Positions 54,768-63,221 are shown, counted from the stretch's first letter. The stretch is DNA of 64,000 bases from Bdellovibrionia bacterium (GCA_030427805.1 JAUICP010000002.1:62001-126000), one strand, 5' to 3'. Notes: generated by a model not told the origin, from the sequence alone. Program-made: numbers and translations.

Positions 54768-54884
54768 AAATCCTCCAAGATCTAGAGACGATAGCGGATT
54801 GAAAGCCAAATGACAAATACAAAAAGCGCACTGTCATCTGGCTAACTACTTGAAATTATGAATAATTTTTCGGACTTTTGCAGC

Positions 54885-55550
54885 CTACCAACCGCGCCCG
54901 CGACCACCTCGGCCCCTGCCGCCGCCACCTCGTCGACCACCTGCTAGAACAATCTGGTCCACATCGCTTTGCTCGAGGAGCTGAGCTTTGTACTCGATCC
55001 CTTGGGATTCAATTCGGCCAACAAATGCACTTAAGTGGTTATAAGAACCGTTCATTAAATTCGTATAGACTTGTTTCACATCGCGCTCACTTGAGGCATT
55101 AATTTCGTGTCGCAAATCACCAATATCAAGTTCTTCGACATAGGCACCAACGTAAAGTGCATCTAATGCGGACTGGTTCCCCCGAGCAACAAGGTTATTA
55201 TACCAGTTTTGAATTTTTGGGTTTACGAACTCACCGATGGCTGTGTTTGCCGCCGGGTCCTCGTAATTGTACTTATTCAGCAAGAACTTTACGGCATTCG
55301 TATGAGTTTGCTCGGAGTCTTTAATGTTATTAAAAATTCGACTCCCCCATCGCTCGTAAAGTTTAATATAGACATCCCGGGCGAGCTTCTCTTCTTCGCG
55401 CACAAACTGTAGTGAATCGAGGGTCAGGTTTCCGCTCGCTACTAATTTCTCTAAATCACTTGCGATCGCTGCTTGAGTTAATGGAATACTAGCAACCGTT
55501 GTTGCTAGTGCTTTTTGGCCAATGTTTTTAAAAAACTCTCTGCGTTTCAT
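54885..55550 (-). CDS. Tat-exported DUF2202 ferritin-like protein with Gly/Arg-rich tail
   Basis: A 221-residue protein with a twin-arginine-type signal (KRREFFKN then a hydrophobic stretch to about residue 30). The mature domain is DUF2202: FVREEEKLARDVY, SEQTHTNAV, YVEELDIGDLRHE and GSYNHLSAF, giving Glu/His ligands of a four-helix diiron fold. Such proteins may bind metal, function otherwise unknown. The last 17 residues are Gly/Arg repeats (GGRRGGGGRGRGGRGRGW), a nucleic-acid-binding-like tail rare in exported proteins. AGGAGGA stands 8 nt before the ATG. Confidence 0.88.
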   Translation of the reverse strand: MKRREFFKNIGQKALATTVASIPLTQAAIASDLEKLVASGNLTLDSLQFVREEEKLARDVYIKLYERWGSRIFNNIKDSEQTHTNAVKFLLNKYNYEDPAANTAIGEFVNPKIQNWYNNLVARGNQSALDALYVGAYVEELDIGDLRHEINASSERDVKQVYTNLMNGSYNHLSAFVGRIESQGIEYKAQLLEQSDVDQIVLAGGRRGGGGRGRGGRGRGW

Positions 55551-55634
55551 GAAGTATTCCTCCTATGGCCCACTCTTAACTAAAGAATAGCAAATTGAGG
55601 AAAATTTCAATATCAGCAGAATTATAAACAATTA

Positions 55635-56045
55635 CTATTGAGTTTTTTCTTCGGCTTTTTCTCCGGTGCTTTCGCCGACAGCAACATCTTCTTCGATTTC
55701 GCGAATGACTTCGCGGTAGACCATCTTATGGGTCCAGTAAACAGTTGGCCTTGGTAGGTCTTCTTGGACTGTAATGGGCTGCTCATCTCTTCCGCCTTCG
55801 TAGGGGCGAGAGAGGTTTTGCATGTCATCAATACTCGCTGGTCTCCGTCCGAGCTTACCCGACTTAAGAGCTTGGAGGGTTTCATCGGTCGCTTGCCAAT
55901 CAATATCAAAAAGGTGCTCGCCCCGAGGATACACATAGGGGTCATAAAATTGTGTCGATACAAAGCCAGACTCTTCAGCGTAAACTGAAAGACTGATAAA
56001 AAAGACACCCACTAAAATGACTGAGGATTTGATCACCGTTCCCAT
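55635..56045 (-). CDS. secreted protein of unknown function
   Basis: A 136-residue product with a signal peptide (about residues 1-23, SVYAEE). The mature chain is acidic and Tyr/Pro-rich at first (STQFYDPYVYPRG), later charged and Glu-rich at the end (EIEEDVAVGESTGEKAEEKTQ). No Cys. Its likely promoter region contains a half-conserved TGTCTCAT element at 56115. Weak ribosome binding site. Confidence 0.65.
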   Translation of the reverse strand: MGTVIKSSVILVGVFFISLSVYAEESGFVSTQFYDPYVYPRGEHLFDIDWQATDETLQALKSGKLGRRPASIDDMQNLSRPYEGGRDEQPITVQEDLPRPTVYWTHKMVYREVIREIEEDVAVGESTGEKAEEKTQ

Positions 56046-56128
56046 AAGAAGCTTATCGGAAGCGACTTACCGCAGCCTTAAGACCAATGTCTATTCTCAA
56101 AATTTTTTGGACCTTGTCTCATAACGAA

Positions 56129-57025
56129 TCAATTGAGATCGAAATGATTCTTTATTTTGTAAAAGGATTGATCTTTGACATGATCCTGCATCGGTAAGGA
56201 CCGGCGTACTTTTTCAATCTCTGAATAATGCAATGTCTGATTGAGAACTAATTTCCCACCGTCTTGATCAAAATGAGGACCCTGTTTTAGCACCTCTCCC
56301 CAAGGCGAAACGACAAGAGATTGCCCCCAACTCGTTCGCTCTTTATCACCCTTGGGAGATTTATGATATCCCCCTTGAGCGGCCGAAGCGACATAACACT
56401 GAAGCTCTACGGCCCTTGCCCTGTTGAGTAATTCCCAATGGGCCTTTCCCGTTGGAACAGTAAAAGCCGCCGGAAAAAATACCAGATCGACTTTTTCGCG
56501 AAAGAATAAACGAATCAATTCAGTAAATCGAATATCGTAACAAATTCCAAAGCCCAATTTCCAACCTTTAAACTGAGCTGTTGCCAGCCCATCTCCAAAG
56601 TTAAATGTATCGGACTCTTTTATAACAAGTTCAGGTAGCTCTAAGTCGAAGAGATGAGTCTTTTTATAAACAACGTCCCTTTTACCATCGGCGTGAATCC
56701 AAAGAGTGACATTATCGACTCGGGATTCTTTAGACCCCTCTTGCCTGAGCGGCACCCCTCCCAAATGAAAGGCCACTTTATTTTTGCTTGCAAACTCAGA
56801 CAATTGATCGAAACAATCGTGGTTTTCAGGGACTCCAAAATTTTCTGGGGATGTAATCTTATACTGTAGACAGTTTTCTGGAAGAGAAATTAAGTCTTTT
56901 TCTTGAAGATCGGGAATGGAACTTATTTTAGCTTTAATTTGCTCAAGGTTATCTTCAATCGATTCTGTCGATTGAAGCTGAACCACTGAGATATTTAGAT
57001 TTTCTTGGGGACTATTCGTCGACAT
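56129..57025 (-). CDS. carbon-nitrogen hydrolase (nitrilase superfamily, Nit1/omega-amidase-like)
   Basis: A 298-residue amidase. The catalytic triad is Glu in SLPENCL, Lys in YKKTHLFD and Cys in GICYDIRF, all in family contexts. It probably hydrolyses an amide such as deaminated glutathione or alpha-ketoglutaramate. Starts inside the end of a small secreted-protein gene, with a 14-bp overlap at 57012-57025, so the two may be coupled. Confidence 0.92.
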   Translation of the reverse strand: MSTNSPQENLNISVVQLQSTESIEDNLEQIKAKISSIPDLQEKDLISLPENCLQYKITSPENFGVPENHDCFDQLSEFASKNKVAFHLGGVPLRQEGSKESRVDNVTLWIHADGKRDVVYKKTHLFDLELPELVIKESDTFNFGDGLATAQFKGWKLGFGICYDIRFTELIRLFFREKVDLVFFPAAFTVPTGKAHWELLNRARAVELQCYVASAAQGGYHKSPKGDKERTSWGQSLVVSPWGEVLKQGPHFDQDGGKLVLNQTLHYSEIEKVRRSLPMQDHVKDQSFYKIKNHFDLN

Positions 57026-57326
57026 GGTTTTCTATAGAAGCCTTAGGAACCGGTCGGCACTTCCAATTGGCCTCTTCTAAATTACCGCGAATATTTTCAA
57101 CAAATCCGATGCAACCCTTAAGACTCACACCTGTACCGACTATGCGCGGCACGCCCGCTTTCGTGTAGGTGGTCGCACAGTTTTTTCCATCATCGGTTGT
57201 AATATGAATCGTTCGAACCATTTTGGCGTGTTTACAGAGAATGTATTCAACTGGTTCAAGCTTTTTTACCGCGAAACTGGGAATTGAGATCAATAGAAAT
57301 AAAATAGAGATATATATTTTGATCAT
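57012..57326 (-). CDS. small secreted protein of unknown function
   Basis: A 104-residue product with signal peptide MIKIYISILFLLISIPSFA. Four Cys in the mature chain (ILCKH, KNCATT, KGCIG, WKCRP) and a GVSLKGC strand suggest a small disulfide-stabilised domain. GGGGAGGG stands upstream of ATG. Overlaps the nitrilase gene by 14 bp. Confidence 0.75.
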   Translation of the reverse strand: MIKIYISILFLLISIPSFAVKKLEPVEYILCKHAKMVRTIHITTDDGKNCATTYTKAGVPRIVGTGVSLKGCIGFVENIRGNLEEANWKCRPVPKASIENHVDE

Positions 57327-57400
57327 TATTACCCTCCCCTTTTTAACAAATATAGAGAGGGCTTTTAAAAATAGAAAGGACTTTCTGACTTTTAGGAAAA

Positions 57401-57667
57401 TTATGCTTTTTTGGCAGCTTTTTTAGTGGCTTTCTTTTTAGCCTTTTTCTTCTTAGCAGCCTGGATAAGTGCGACATTTGAGTAGTCGATATATCCTTCA
57501 GTCTTAATGAGCTGATTTTCCTTCTTGTCGAGCTTAGTTTGGATCTGAACGCCCTGAACGCGAACCTTCATTTTCTGAGGGTTTACATCGAGAACTGTTC
57601 CAGTCTTCCCTTTATCTTTACCCGCAATTACTTTGACCTCGAGGCCTTTTTTGATCTTAAGTTTCAT
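57401..57667 (-). CDS. rplX: ribosomal protein L24 with lysine/alanine tail
   Basis: An 88-residue L24: KGLEVKVIAGKDKGKTGTVLDV (KOW motif), VQGVQIQTK and EGYIDYSNVALI. The last 17 residues are Lys/Ala only (KKKKAKKKATKKAAKKA). L24 normally sits in the S10-spc operon; here it follows rpmB by 10 nt, far from other operon members. It starts assembly of the large subunit at the 5' end of 23S rRNA. Could be a second copy. Confidence 0.93.
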   Translation of the reverse strand: MKLKIKKGLEVKVIAGKDKGKTGTVLDVNPQKMKVRVQGVQIQTKLDKKENQLIKTEGYIDYSNVALIQAAKKKKAKKKATKKAAKKA

Positions 57668-57677
57668 TTTTTACCCT

Positions 57678-57974
57678 CTACTGCTTCTTTGCCGCTTTTG
57701 TAATGCGGGTTTTAAGGCGCTTCTTAAAGCTGAGAGCTCTTTTAGAGAGAAGGCCATCTTTCTGATTCAGAAGATATTTATCAAAACCACCGGTATGTTC
57801 GATGGATCGAATCGTGCTCGTGGCGACATTCAACTGAACAAATTCGTTAAGCGTTGGGCTAAATAGGCGTTTTTTCTGAACATTTGCCATCGCTCTCGAC
57901 TTGGTTTTAATATTCGAGTGGCTGACTAAATTTTTAGAAACTGGGCCTTTACCAGTTAATTCACAGATTGCCAC
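57678..57974 (-). CDS. rpmB: ribosomal protein L28
   Basis: A 98-residue L28: ICELTGKGPVSKNLVSHSNIKTKSRAM, FSPTLNEFVQLNVATSTIRSIEHTGG. One Cys only, so it is not the CxxC zinc-binding form. Longer than the usual 78 residues because of a basic C-terminal helix. Starts GTG with GGGAGG upstream. Co-transcribed with rplX. Confidence 0.93.
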   Translation of the reverse strand: MAICELTGKGPVSKNLVSHSNIKTKSRAMANVQKKRLFSPTLNEFVQLNVATSTIRSIEHTGGFDKYLLNQKDGLLSKRALSFKKRLKTRITKAAKKQ

Positions 57975-58107
57975 GTTCGACCTCCCGATCTAAAATCTCT
58001 TAACTACATGAGATTACTAATTAAATTAAAGAGCTACGGGCTATTCGTGCCCAAAAGCTATGCAGCGTCAGCTCATTAGAGTTCAAGGTTATAAATGAAA
58101 AAGACAC

Positions 58108-58136
58108 TTGTTGGCAACCGAAAAATATCGTATAAG
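58108..58136 (+). promoter_or_regulatory. candidate sigma70-type promoter for rpsR
   Basis: TTGTTG (58108-58113), 17-nt spacer, TATAAG (58131-58136), 136 nt before the rpsR ATG. Plausible spacing but a weak -35; not tested. Confidence 0.35.
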
Positions 58137-58272
58137 ACCCACTTTAATGAAGATGTCGTCTCTTCTTCAATAGATCGTGGCTGAGAGCCTCGTTGATCTG
58201 ATCAGGTAAGATTAGACCGCGATTTGAAAAAATTAGAACGACATTTGCTGAGTTTAAGATAAGGAAAGCACA

Positions 58273-58554
58273 ATGAACATTTTCAAAAAACAGTTGCGAT
58301 CTAAATACAGAGCCGAGTACCCAAGTCAGTTTATTTTTGACTACAAAGATCCCGTGACTCTTTCTCGCTTTATCAGTGAAGGTGGAAAAGTAACTCCTTC
58401 TCGAATTAGCAAACTGAGCATGTCTCAGCAAAGAACTCTTGCTCGTGAAATTAAAAAAGCCCGTAATCTGGCTCTTCTTCCTTCTGGATCTGACGCCTAC
58501 GATAATTTCTACGGAGCAGAGCAAGTCTCTCCAAAGCCTTTTAGCTTCGAGTAG
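58273..58554 (+). CDS. rpsR: ribosomal protein S18
   Basis: A 93-residue S18: [50 protein letters not shown], very close to the consensus in spacing. It has an N-terminal basic stretch and an extra 20-residue C-terminus. AAGGAAAG precedes ATG. Normally grouped with rpsF, ssb and rplI; here it stands alone and divergent from L28. A strong terminator follows. Confidence 0.93.
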   Translation: MNIFKKQLRSKYRAEYPSQFIFDYKDPVTLSRFISEGGKVTPSRISKLSMSQQRTLAREIKKARNLALLPSGSDAYDNFYGAEQVSPKPFSFE

Positions 58555-58583
58555 TTCTGAGTTTTATATTTTAGATTTTACTA

Positions 58584-58617
58584 ACTCATGGTTTTTGCGA
58601 ACCATGAGTTTTTTTAT
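58584..58617 (+). terminator. rho-independent terminator of rpsR
   Basis: 10-bp perfect stem ACTCATGGTT / AACCATGAGT, 6-nt loop, T-run of seven. Confidence 0.92.
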
Positions 58618-58673
58618 GCCTTTTTCAGCCAGCTTAAGGAATCGTTCTTTTTACTAACTACCGTTAGAGGCGC

Positions 58674-59102
58674 TTAGCTCTTGGCTTCTAAGCTTTTGTG
58701 CTTTCTTCCACCAAAACGGAAGCTATCAATCAAAGCACCTACGATTAAAAGAGTATAAATCCACTCAGCAGCACGGTGGAGAATTTGCCCCAGAGTAAAG
58801 AACTGCACCTGTCCCGATGATGGAAACATATAGAGTTCTTGGGCAAATCCAGTGATGTGAATGATGAGTAAAGGACCGGCGGTAACGAAAAGATGGATGA
58901 GTCCCATCCAAAAAATCAGAGTCTTGCGCCAAAGTGCTGACTTCAAGCCGGGGTAGACAATGGCAATCCCAATGGAAACAAAAAGAGCACCCGCCACTTT
59001 CGGAGCCCAAAAACTCGGAACAAATCTAAAGATCTGTACAACGACAAATGTGGTGACCACTAAGACTGCGAGCCAAATACGTGCTTTCCAGCGAATTTCC
59101 AT
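58674..59102 (-). CDS. four-helix inner-membrane protein of unknown function
   Basis: A 142-residue protein with about four hydrophobic segments (residues 8-28, 33-52, 62-86 and 103-126) and a basic C-terminus (FGGRKHKSLEAKS). Two histidines in membrane-facing stretches (LIHLF, IIHITG) and RAAEWIY. No known family. Weak ribosome binding site. Single gene facing the small gene at 59252. Confidence 0.7.
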   Translation of the reverse strand: MEIRWKARIWLAVLVVTTFVVVQIFRFVPSFWAPKVAGALFVSIGIAIVYPGLKSALWRKTLIFWMGLIHLFVTAGPLLIIHITGFAQELYMFPSSGQVQFFTLGQILHRAAEWIYTLLIVGALIDSFRFGGRKHKSLEAKS

Positions 59103-59154
59103 GGCTACTAGGCTGCCTTAAATCCGAATCACTGTCCAGGTCCGATTCAGTAAA

Positions 59155-59183
59155 TTCTGTCTTCGGATTAAAGCGCTTATAAT
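59155..59183 (+). promoter_or_regulatory. candidate promoter with TATAAT -10 for the 66-residue gene
   Basis: TTCTGT (59155-59160), 17-nt spacer, TATAAT (59178-59183). An 8-bp inverted repeat AATCCGAA / TTCGGATT (59121-59128 and 59162-59169) flanks the -35, a possible repressor site. Confidence 0.4.
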
Positions 59184-59205
59184 CAAACTCTGGCCCGGGA
59201 CTTAG

Positions 59206-59248
59206 GGTCCTAAGACTTGCAAGGGTGATCCTCCATCAGCAAGGAGGA
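59206..59248 (+). promoter_or_regulatory. leader hairpins, one covering the ribosome binding site of the 66-residue gene
   Basis: The first hairpin is CTTAGG-GT-CCTAAG; then TCCTCC-(8 nt)-GGAGGA (59229-59234, 59243-59248) pairs the whole Shine-Dalgarno core AAGGAGG with an upstream CCTCC. This would shut translation until melted or bound. Confidence 0.5.
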
Positions 59249-59251
59249 ACT

Positions 59252-59452
59252 ATGAGATCTGAAAAAATTAAAAGTCAGCTAAAGAGTTTTGGTCTTAATC
59301 ACAATGAATGGCTGGTTAAATGCCCGCCCCTCAGTGGACACTTTAGGATCATGCACAAAACTATCAAAGATCTACAAATGAAAGGACGTCTCAACCGCCC
59401 CGGTGGCTCGATTATAAAAAACCTAATGATCACTGGAGATTTAGCAAGCTAA
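59252..59452 (+). CDS. small basic protein of unknown function (66 residues)
   Basis: ATG 59252 has AAGGAGG 4-5 nt upstream, an almost full-consensus site, so the gene is likely real. The product has 12 Lys/Arg among 66 residues, predicted helix-turn-helix-like composition (SQLKSFGLNHNEWLVKCPPL, TIKDLQMKGRLNRPGGSIIKNLM) and one Cys. No family recognised. Its stop overlaps by 4 bp with the convergent gene at 59449. Confidence 0.6.
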   Translation: MRSEKIKSQLKSFGLNHNEWLVKCPPLSGHFRIMHKTIKDLQMKGRLNRPGGSIIKNLMITGDLAS

Positions 59453-60054
59453 CGATAGGACTCGCAGCGAACTGACATTATCGATCGGTTCCAAGTCTCG
59501 GTTCGCCCCAATTTATCGCTCCCCGGAAGAGTCACAAAAAGTTCTTCTCGAAGAGCTTCCCAGTTTTTTTCGCCAAAAAGTCGAATGACCTGGTTTTTAA
59601 GGCGGCAATAGATGGCAATCTCTGAACCAGAAAGCCAGCCGTTTCTAGAGGAATAGGATACTGGGGGCTTATTTCCCCAGGCGAGCTCAGTCATTAATTT
59701 TAAAGTCGTAAACAAATACTTTTTCACCTGGGACCCAACGGCCGAGCCACACTCTCCCGGCAAAGCCTTGAGGTCCCTATTTATTCGCTTAAGTTCTCTA
59801 AAGAACGCAAAACAGCCACCCATGGAATTGGAGTGAGCACACTCAGCGAGGGACTTCTTAATTTTGGGTTCGAAGGTCTGCCCCATTCGGCGCTCTTGAT
59901 AAAGGTAACCTTCTTGGTTCTTCTCGAAAATTTCAATTTGAATATCACAAAGAGTTTTTGGTGGCTCAATAATCGTAATGAGAAAGAGACCGGCACCAAT
60001 GCCAAGCAATCCAAGTAGACCTTTAGGTAATGAAGCAATTAAGCGTTCTATCAT
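59449..60054 (-). CDS. membrane-anchored protein of unknown function
   Basis: A 201-residue product with an N-terminal hydrophobic helix (residues about 9-29, LLGLLGIGAGLFLITII) and a soluble domain with five Cys (TLCDI, AECAHS, GCFAF, GECGSA, YCRLK). Ends RCESYR. No known family. Its ATG has no clear ribosome binding site. Same strand as the two envelope genes upstream. Confidence 0.65.
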   Translation of the reverse strand: MIERLIASLPKGLLGLLGIGAGLFLITIIEPPKTLCDIQIEIFEKNQEGYLYQERRMGQTFEPKIKKSLAECAHSNSMGGCFAFFRELKRINRDLKALPGECGSAVGSQVKKYLFTTLKLMTELAWGNKPPVSYSSRNGWLSGSEIAIYCRLKNQVIRLFGEKNWEALREELFVTLPGSDKLGRTETWNRSIMSVRCESYR

Positions 60055-60096
60055 ATTGTTATTATAGACGAGCTTGGACTAAGAATGCAAAAGGCC

Positions 60097-60606
60097 TTAT
60101 TTGACCGCTTTACCACAACTCCCCAGAGTTTCCGGATTTATTGGGTTTTTAGCTTTCCAGCCCGTTTGCACCCAAGAACTTCGGTCTTTAGGACAGAAAA
60201 AGATTCGGTACTTATTATCAACCTTATAAATTCGCGCCAAATGGGCTAGCTGCTCAAAGGCCGATTTGAGGTTACGACGTCGAATCTCATCCTGAGTCGT
60301 CTGCGTGAGCTCAAGACGACTTTTGGCCGCATCTAAAATTTTATTGAGATGACTTCGTGAATACTCCTCAATCACCAGGGATGCCGATTTAGCATCATCA
60401 ATTTGCTTGAGAGTCTGGTTAAGGCTTGCCGTAATTTCATTTTCATTTTGATTATAAAAAGAGGTCTGTAGGTCCACAGTTTGACCGAGAAGTTCATTTA
60501 CTTCTTGGGTCAGGCTTTCATCTAAAACAATGGCCCGGCGAGCATCGGCCGAGTTTATGTAAAAGCTGAAGAAAAAACCGAGAGAAACTGTGATAACAAA
60601 TTTCAT
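60097..60606 (-). CDS. secreted protein with metal-site-like C-terminal CP...W.Q...NP...CG motif
   Basis: A 169-residue product with a signal peptide ending SADA. The mature part is helical (four helix-like segments of about 25 residues). The last 35 residues, FFCPKDRSSWVQTGWKAKNP then SCGKAVK, echo the DUF3347/CusB-like ending CPM-x-x-x-W-x-Q...NPYYG...CG, which binds copper in relatives, but the Met is Lys here. Two Cys only. The similarity may be the common fold of that end. ATG preceded by GGGGAT. Confidence 0.6.
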   Translation of the reverse strand: MKFVITVSLGFFFSFYINSADARRAIVLDESLTQEVNELLGQTVDLQTSFYNQNENEITASLNQTLKQIDDAKSASLVIEEYSRSHLNKILDAAKSRLELTQTTQDEIRRRNLKSAFEQLAHLARIYKVDNKYRIFFCPKDRSSWVQTGWKAKNPINPETLGSCGKAVK

Positions 60607-60730
60607 ACATCCCCACTTAATACCAACATCTTGTTATCGGACTTGAGATTCCATTACATTAATCGAGGGGACTATTTGAAACAATTAATATTTGGTAAAT
60701 ATCAGGGACTGCCCAATATTTCTTCACTTT

Positions 60731-62095
60731 CTAGAACTTTACGAGCATCGATGCAAATACCTGAAAAATCACGTTTTCTGCGGGGGTCGAGGCTTCTTTT
60801 AAGGCGGCCCCTGGAAGAAATGCTGACAATCGAATTCGAGAGTTAAAACCGTAGTCATAATCTTGATCAAACCACAAATCGAACTCCGACCCAAGATCTC
60901 CTTCGTCGGCCTTGAGCGCACTTCCGAGTGCTAAATTGTAATTAGAGCCTAATGTGACGGCACCACCTGGATTGGATTTACTAAAATTAAGGTATTCAAA
61001 ACCGAGTAAGGACGAATCGTAAAAGCTAAATTGAAAACCAACACGATAATACATGAGATTTCCCCAGCGAAGAACATCCATTCGCCCGGCATTTTCATGG
61101 AGGTTGTAATAGAGGCTCTGGTAGGTCGAAACATTCTGCCCGAGAAGCTGACTATCCTGTCCTCCAGAGTCTTTGTGAAATCCAAGCCAGAAGTTAAAGT
61201 TGTAAAGATCCGGAAGGGGTATGGAGAATTCGATATCCATAAGACTCCCCTCGAAATTTTGTTCGAAATTTGTAGAGGCGTCGATTTTACCTTTTTGTTT
61301 TCCAAATTGCTTTGCCAAAGCGACATCAAAATTAAAAATTCCAATAAAGCCCTTAAATCCGATACTCAAGTGCTGCAAGTTTACTTTTGGAGAAGTGGGA
61401 AAGACGCCATTATCAATGGTTTCATCCCGGACAAATTGCGCAAAGTGAAAGTTAAAACGGGTGAGGTTTTCAGGAAGATCCTTGAGGTCACCATTAATTA
61501 TATAGAGATTGGATTCGGGGTCATTCGTTAAAAAGCCAGCTACAGTCCCTTGCTTAAGTTCGGCGAGCTTTACCAGGTAGAGATCAAAAAAGGCAAAATC
61601 CGTTTCGAAGGCAAATCGAGTTCCATCAAAAACATAGGGCACTTGCTCGTAGGGATTAGCCGCAAAAAACTTTTCATCAGAGATGTTAATTTCAAAGCGC
61701 CCAAAATAAATATTGAGACTATCGTTTGGCTTCCACCAACCGTAGAATAGGTTCACAAGAAAGGCATCCGTTGTTTGCTGTGGGTCCTGACTCTGCCCTA
61801 GGACACCGGTGTAAAGAAGTCGAGCTTTCGAGTAGATTCTCTCGCCCTTTTGAACTTTGAAATCGATCAGTCCCCGCGCCTCGAAATTTGCAATTTCGTC
61901 ATTGGCTCCGTCGACACCACTTGGGTTTTCGAACTTTCTGTATCGCAGCCGGTATTCGCCCGTTGGGATAAAATCAACTTCTTGGGGTTTTTCTTCTTCA
62001 ACTTTTGTTTGCGCCACTCGCCGAGGAGTTTGGGCAAAGACCGAAAACGAAAATAGAGATAGAATTAAAATTGTGAAAAGTACTCGAGCTGTCAT
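60731..62095 (-). CDS. outer-membrane beta-barrel protein (alginate-export/porin-like)
   Basis: A 454-residue protein with signal peptide (MTARVLFTILILSLFSFSVFAQ). A proline/glutamate linker follows and then alternating strands typical of an 18-strand-class barrel: YFGRFEINISDEKFFAAN, FDLYLVKLAE, NFHFAQFVRD and a final VIFQVFASMLVKF ending in Phe, as outer-membrane proteins do. The GEYRLRYRKFENP and YFGR elements match alginate-export barrels. Start taken at ATG 62095 because it opens the signal peptide; the ATG 12 codons upstream has no better site. Substrate unknown. Confidence 0.8.
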   Translation of the reverse strand: MTARVLFTILILSLFSFSVFAQTPRRVAQTKVEEEKPQEVDFIPTGEYRLRYRKFENPSGVDGANDEIANFEARGLIDFKVQKGERIYSKARLLYTGVLGQSQDPQQTTDAFLVNLFYGWWKPNDSLNIYFGRFEINISDEKFFAANPYEQVPYVFDGTRFAFETDFAFFDLYLVKLAELKQGTVAGFLTNDPESNLYIINGDLKDLPENLTRFNFHFAQFVRDETIDNGVFPTSPKVNLQHLSIGFKGFIGIFNFDVALAKQFGKQKGKIDASTNFEQNFEGSLMDIEFSIPLPDLYNFNFWLGFHKDSGGQDSQLLGQNVSTYQSLYYNLHENAGRMDVLRWGNLMYYRVGFQFSFYDSSLLGFEYLNFSKSNPGGAVTLGSNYNLALGSALKADEGDLGSEFDLWFDQDYDYGFNSRIRLSAFLPGAALKEASTPAENVIFQVFASMLVKF

Positions 62096-62192
62096 ATCTA
62101 TATAATATCGACTGCACCTGAGCTCTTGCATTTCTTTCAGCGCAACTTGTCCTAGGTCCGAGGCTTGATTTGCCTTCGGACTAAAGTATGAA

Positions 62193-63221
62193 TTACTGCA
62201 CGATCGTGTAAATAGCCAGGTGGTCGGAACCAGCGAAAGGTATTACTTTGCCCAGTTTAACCTTAAGACCTCGGGTAAAAGCGTGATCAATACTCGTACC
62301 GGGAAGTTTATTACTGTGCTGGGAGATCGCTGTCGCTCTGGCAGTCCTGATAACACTCTCGCCAAAGAAGTTTCGCAAGATCTTATAGGGCTTACTATTG
62401 GCGTAAACTTTTATCGGACCAAAGCTAAAAAGTTTTATCTTTTTTGGCGCATTAAAGTCGCCAATCACTAAAGCTCTTTTTAAATTGCCATAATTTCGCC
62501 CCAATGCCTGGGCATGGAGATAGGTGGGATTTCTTTTGCCATTAAGAAGTTGCCAGCCCGTGCGAAGCTTTCCACGGCAAACACCCATAACAATCCAAGG
62601 GTTGGGAAAGTGGGTGGTCACGATATTATAGTTTTGACGAAACCGAGTGACCTGAAATTTCACCGACGGAAAGGCATAACGCTCTTTTATTAAACTATCA
62701 TCGGTAAGAAGCGGATGCTTACACCTTTTAAGGCGACTATCGTTCAGCCAGTTGCCAGCGGGCATTCGCTTTCTTTCAAGGTCTTTTAATGGGTAGCGGC
62801 TAAAAATGCGCAGACCATTTTCTCCATGATGGGGTGTATATCTAAAAATCGTGTGTTGATAGTCATAGTGGGATTTCAAGAACTCTAAGGTTCCCTCTTG
62901 TTTTTCTTTTACTGCCCCGGGGCAATACTCACCCAAGATAAGAATGTCTGGCTTTAATAGCGGAAACTCTAAAAGAGCTTCGATATTATCTAAAGTATGG
63001 TTGGGGTTTTCATTGAATTTTTTTCGAGCCTGACTGTACTTATCGAGATTTCTCTCGTACATACACCCGATATTCCACCAAACAACCTTTAGTCCTTTGG
63101 TGTCAGCAACACTGGTTCGCCAACCAGGGGCTTTACTAACATCATTTCTATATACAAATTGTTGAGAATATGCCGTGGGCATATACAAAACCATGAGTAC
63201 GAAAATCCATTTCACTCTCAT
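62193..63221 (-). CDS. secreted endonuclease/exonuclease/phosphatase (EEP) family protein
   Basis: A 342-residue protein starting with a signal peptide (MRVKWIFVLMVLYMPTAYS). EEP-fold motifs are VVWWNIGC, ILGEYCPG (metal Glu), VTTHFPN, VIGDFNAP, SIDHAF and GSDHLAI. This superfamily includes nucleases, sphingomyelinases and inositol phosphatases; the last two motifs supply the general base. Exported location suits prey-DNA or lipid breakdown, which is inference. A 14-codon upstream start is less likely. Confidence 0.82.
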   Translation of the reverse strand: MRVKWIFVLMVLYMPTAYSQQFVYRNDVSKAPGWRTSVADTKGLKVVWWNIGCMYERNLDKYSQARKKFNENPNHTLDNIEALLEFPLLKPDILILGEYCPGAVKEKQEGTLEFLKSHYDYQHTIFRYTPHHGENGLRIFSRYPLKDLERKRMPAGNWLNDSRLKRCKHPLLTDDSLIKERYAFPSVKFQVTRFRQNYNIVTTHFPNPWIVMGVCRGKLRTGWQLLNGKRNPTYLHAQALGRNYGNLKRALVIGDFNAPKKIKLFSFGPIKVYANSKPYKILRNFFGESVIRTARATAISQHSNKLPGTSIDHAFTRGLKVKLGKVIPFAGSDHLAIYTIVQ

